The notes under the pieces: generated by a model
The model's input: the letters and a program-made list of their open reading frames with translations, nothing else
Databases searched by the model: none
Told to the model about the DNA's origin: nothing
From: Oscillospiraceae bacterium
Lineage (GTDB): Bacteria > Bacillota > Clostridia > Oscillospirales > Acutalibacteraceae
Direction: 5' to 3'
DNA: 7,533 nucleotides
Assembly: GCA_902766855.1 (NCBI GenBank)
Contig: CACXFE010000014.1
Coordinates: 1 to 7,533 of the forward strand
Shown: in pieces, positions 6,391-7,533 of the stretch
Layout of the letters: each line of letters begins with the position of its first letter
How positions within the stretch are numbered: position 1 is the first letter of the stretch
Made by a program: the position numbers and the translations under genes

Positions 6391-7401
6391 ATGGTAAAAG
6401 TTGCTATTAACGGATTCGGCCGTATCGGTCGTCTGGCGTTCCGCCAGATGTTCGGCGCAGAAGGCTATGAGATCGTTGCCATCAACGATTTGACAAGCCC
6501 TGCTATGCTTGCTCATCTTTTGAAGTACGATTCTGCACAGGGCAGATATGCTCTGGCGGACAAGGTATCTGCCGGAGAAGACAGCATCACGGTAGACGGC
6601 AAGACCATCAAGATCTATGCCGAAAAGAACGCCGCCGATCTCCCCTGGGGTGAAATCGGGGTGGATGTGGTTCTCGAATGCACCGGGTTCTACACCTCAA
6701 AAGAAAAATCACAGGCTCATATTGACGCCGGCGCGAAAAAGGTTGTGATTTCCGCTCCCGCGGGCAAAGACCTGAAAACCATCGTGTACAGCGTAAACGA
6801 GAAAACACTCACCGCGGAAGATAAGATCATTTCCGCCGCTTCCTGCACCACCAACTGCTTGGCTCCGATGGCGGATACTCTTAATAAGTATGCCCCGATT
6901 CAGAGCGGAATTATGACAACGGTTCACGCTTTCACCGGCGACCAGATGGTACTGGACGGCCCGCACAGAAAAGGCGATCTTCGCCGTGCCCGTGCCGCCG
7001 CGGTCAACATTGTGCCGAATTCTACCGGCGCTGCCAAAGCCATCGGCCTTGTAATTCCGGAATTGAACGGCAAACTCATCGGTTCTGCACAGCGTGTTCC
7101 GGTTCCGACCGGTTCCACCACCATTCTTGTGGCGGTTGTGAAGGGCAAAGATATTACGGTTGAAGGCATCAACGCCGCGATGAAGGCTGCTTCTTCCGCT
7201 TCCTTCGGTTATACCGAGGAGCCGTTGGTATCTTCCGATATTATCGGAATCACTTACGGTTCTTTGTTCGATGCGACCCAGACGATGGTGACCAAGATCG
7301 ACGACGATACTTATCAGGTACAGGTTGTTTCCTGGTATGACAACGAAAACAGTTACACCAGCCAGATGGTGCGCACGATCAAATATTTCGCTGAAATCTG
7401 A
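6391..7401 (+). CDS. gap: Glyceraldehyde-3-phosphate dehydrogenase, type I, NAD-preferring
   Basis: This is a full-length 336-residue GAPDH, which converts glyceraldehyde-3-phosphate, phosphate and NAD+ to 1,3-bisphosphoglycerate in glycolysis; it acts as a cytoplasmic homotetramer. The N-terminal Rossmann motif is INGFGRIGRL (6-15), and Asp33 (INDL) occupies the position that favours NAD over NADP. The active-site segment SAASCTTNCLAP carries the nucleophile Cys152, and TTVHAFTGDQ carries His179. The loop LDGPHRKGDLRRAR and the C-terminal SWYDNENSYTSQMV are classic. TAGGAGGT precedes the ATG with 8-nt spacing, and a sigma-A promoter lies immediately upstream. A strong terminator about 80 nt after the stop makes it a single-gene transcript, with no pgk or tpi alongside in this window. 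Its third codon positions look less G/C-driven than in the neighbouring genes, as expected for a highly expressed gene. Confidence 0.99.
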   Translation: MVKVAINGFGRIGRLAFRQMFGAEGYEIVAINDLTSPAMLAHLLKYDSAQGRYALADKVSAGEDSITVDGKTIKIYAEKNAADLPWGEIGVDVVLECTGFYTSKEKSQAHIDAGAKKVVISAPAGKDLKTIVYSVNEKTLTAEDKIISAASCTTNCLAPMADTLNKYAPIQSGIMTTVHAFTGDQMVLDGPHRKGDLRRARAAAVNIVPNSTGAAKAIGLVIPELNGKLIGSAQRVPVPTGSTTILVAVVKGKDITVEGINAAMKAASSASFGYTEEPLVSSDIIGITYGSLFDATQTMVTKIDDDTYQVQVVSWYDNENSYTSQMVRTIKYFAEI

Positions 7402-7421
7402 TCGGCAGGTACAAAAAACAA

Positions 7422-7451
7422 GACCGCTTTCCCGTTTTTGGGAAAGCGGTC
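7422..7451 (-). terminator. Perfect 12-bp hairpin with U-tract facing the minus strand
   Basis: GACCGCTTTCCC (7422-7433) and its exact complement GGGAAAGCGGTC (7440-7451) flank a 6-nt loop. On the plus strand no T-run follows. On the minus strand the stem is followed by TTGTTTTTTGT (complement of 7411-7421), the form of a rho-independent terminator for transcription arriving from the right. In gap mRNA the same hairpin could instead protect the 3' end. Confidence 0.7.
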
Positions 7452-7455
7452 AGTC

Positions 7456-7520
7456 TGTCGAAAAACCAAAATCAACCACTTGGCGCCGATTTCGGCGCCA
7501 TTTTTGTTTTTCCGGCGACA
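7456..7520. repeat. Outer inverted repeat enclosing the gap terminator
   Basis: TGTCGAAAAAC (7456-7466) is complementary to GTTTTT (7506-7511) plus CGACA (7516-7520), with CCGG looped out between them: 11 pairs around the inner terminator hairpin. The right arm uses part of the terminator's T-run, so the two structures compete or nest. Whether it has a function is unknown. Confidence 0.45.
7481..7511 (+). terminator. gap: Rho-independent terminator of gap
   Basis: TGGCGCCG (7481-7488) pairs with CGGCGCCA (7493-7500) around ATTT, and TTTTTGTTTTT (7501-7511) follows directly. This GC-rich stem and T-run lie 79 nt past the gap stop and match the textbook form on the plus strand. Confidence 0.92.
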
Positions 7521-7531
7521 AGTGCGTCGGA
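7511..7531. repeat. Imperfect inverted repeat at the right window edge
   Basis: TCCGGCG (7511-7517) pairs with CGTCGGA (7525-7531), with one G-T wobble and a 7-nt loop. It begins on the last T of the terminator and is cut close to the window end, so its full extent and role cannot be judged. Confidence 0.35.
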
Positions 7532-7533
7532 AA

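Overview
The window looks like a piece of a moderately GC-rich Clostridia (Firmicutes) chromosome, perhaps Oscillospirales-like. This rests on AGGAGG-type ribosome binding sites, sigma-A style promoters, a cobalamin-dependent methionine synthase without a C-terminal activation module, and several protein families common in that class. The genus assignment is inference; nothing in the window fixes it.

Layout. Positions 2-5449 hold four plus-strand genes in a compact run: the 3' part of metH (methionine synthase, cut by the left window edge), a histidine-phosphatase family protein 41 nt downstream, a BaiN/HI0933-like flavoprotein 3 nt further on, and a COG2509-type FAD-dependent dehydrogenase whose start overlaps the preceding gene by 17 nt. 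The tight spacing suggests co-transcription and translational coupling of the last three. No promoter is evident between them. Positions 5450-5647 carry a short coding-like stretch interrupted by a stop, read here as a gene remnant. Positions 5655-6251 encode, on the minus strand, an unrecognised 198-residue protein that resembles a GHKL (histidine-kinase-type) ATPase domain without its catalytic boxes. About 140 nt of AT-rich DNA then separates it from a divergent, monocistronic gap gene (glycolytic NAD-type GAPDH). Both genes have readable promoters. After gap comes a dense cluster of inverted repeats that includes a classic rho-independent terminator and a second hairpin whose U-tract faces the minus strand.

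How the genes relate. MetH makes methionine from homocysteine and methyl-tetrahydrofolate and would need a separate reactivation protein encoded elsewhere. The phosphatase and the two flavoproteins have no obvious pathway link to methionine synthesis; they may simply share a housekeeping transcript. gap is an independent, probably highly expressed, central-carbon gene.

Most of the window is ordinary core metabolism. I see no phage, transposon, CRISPR, toxin-antitoxin or defence module. The places worth a second look are the degenerate GHKL-like protein, the broken gene remnant beside it, and the layered inverted repeats after gap.
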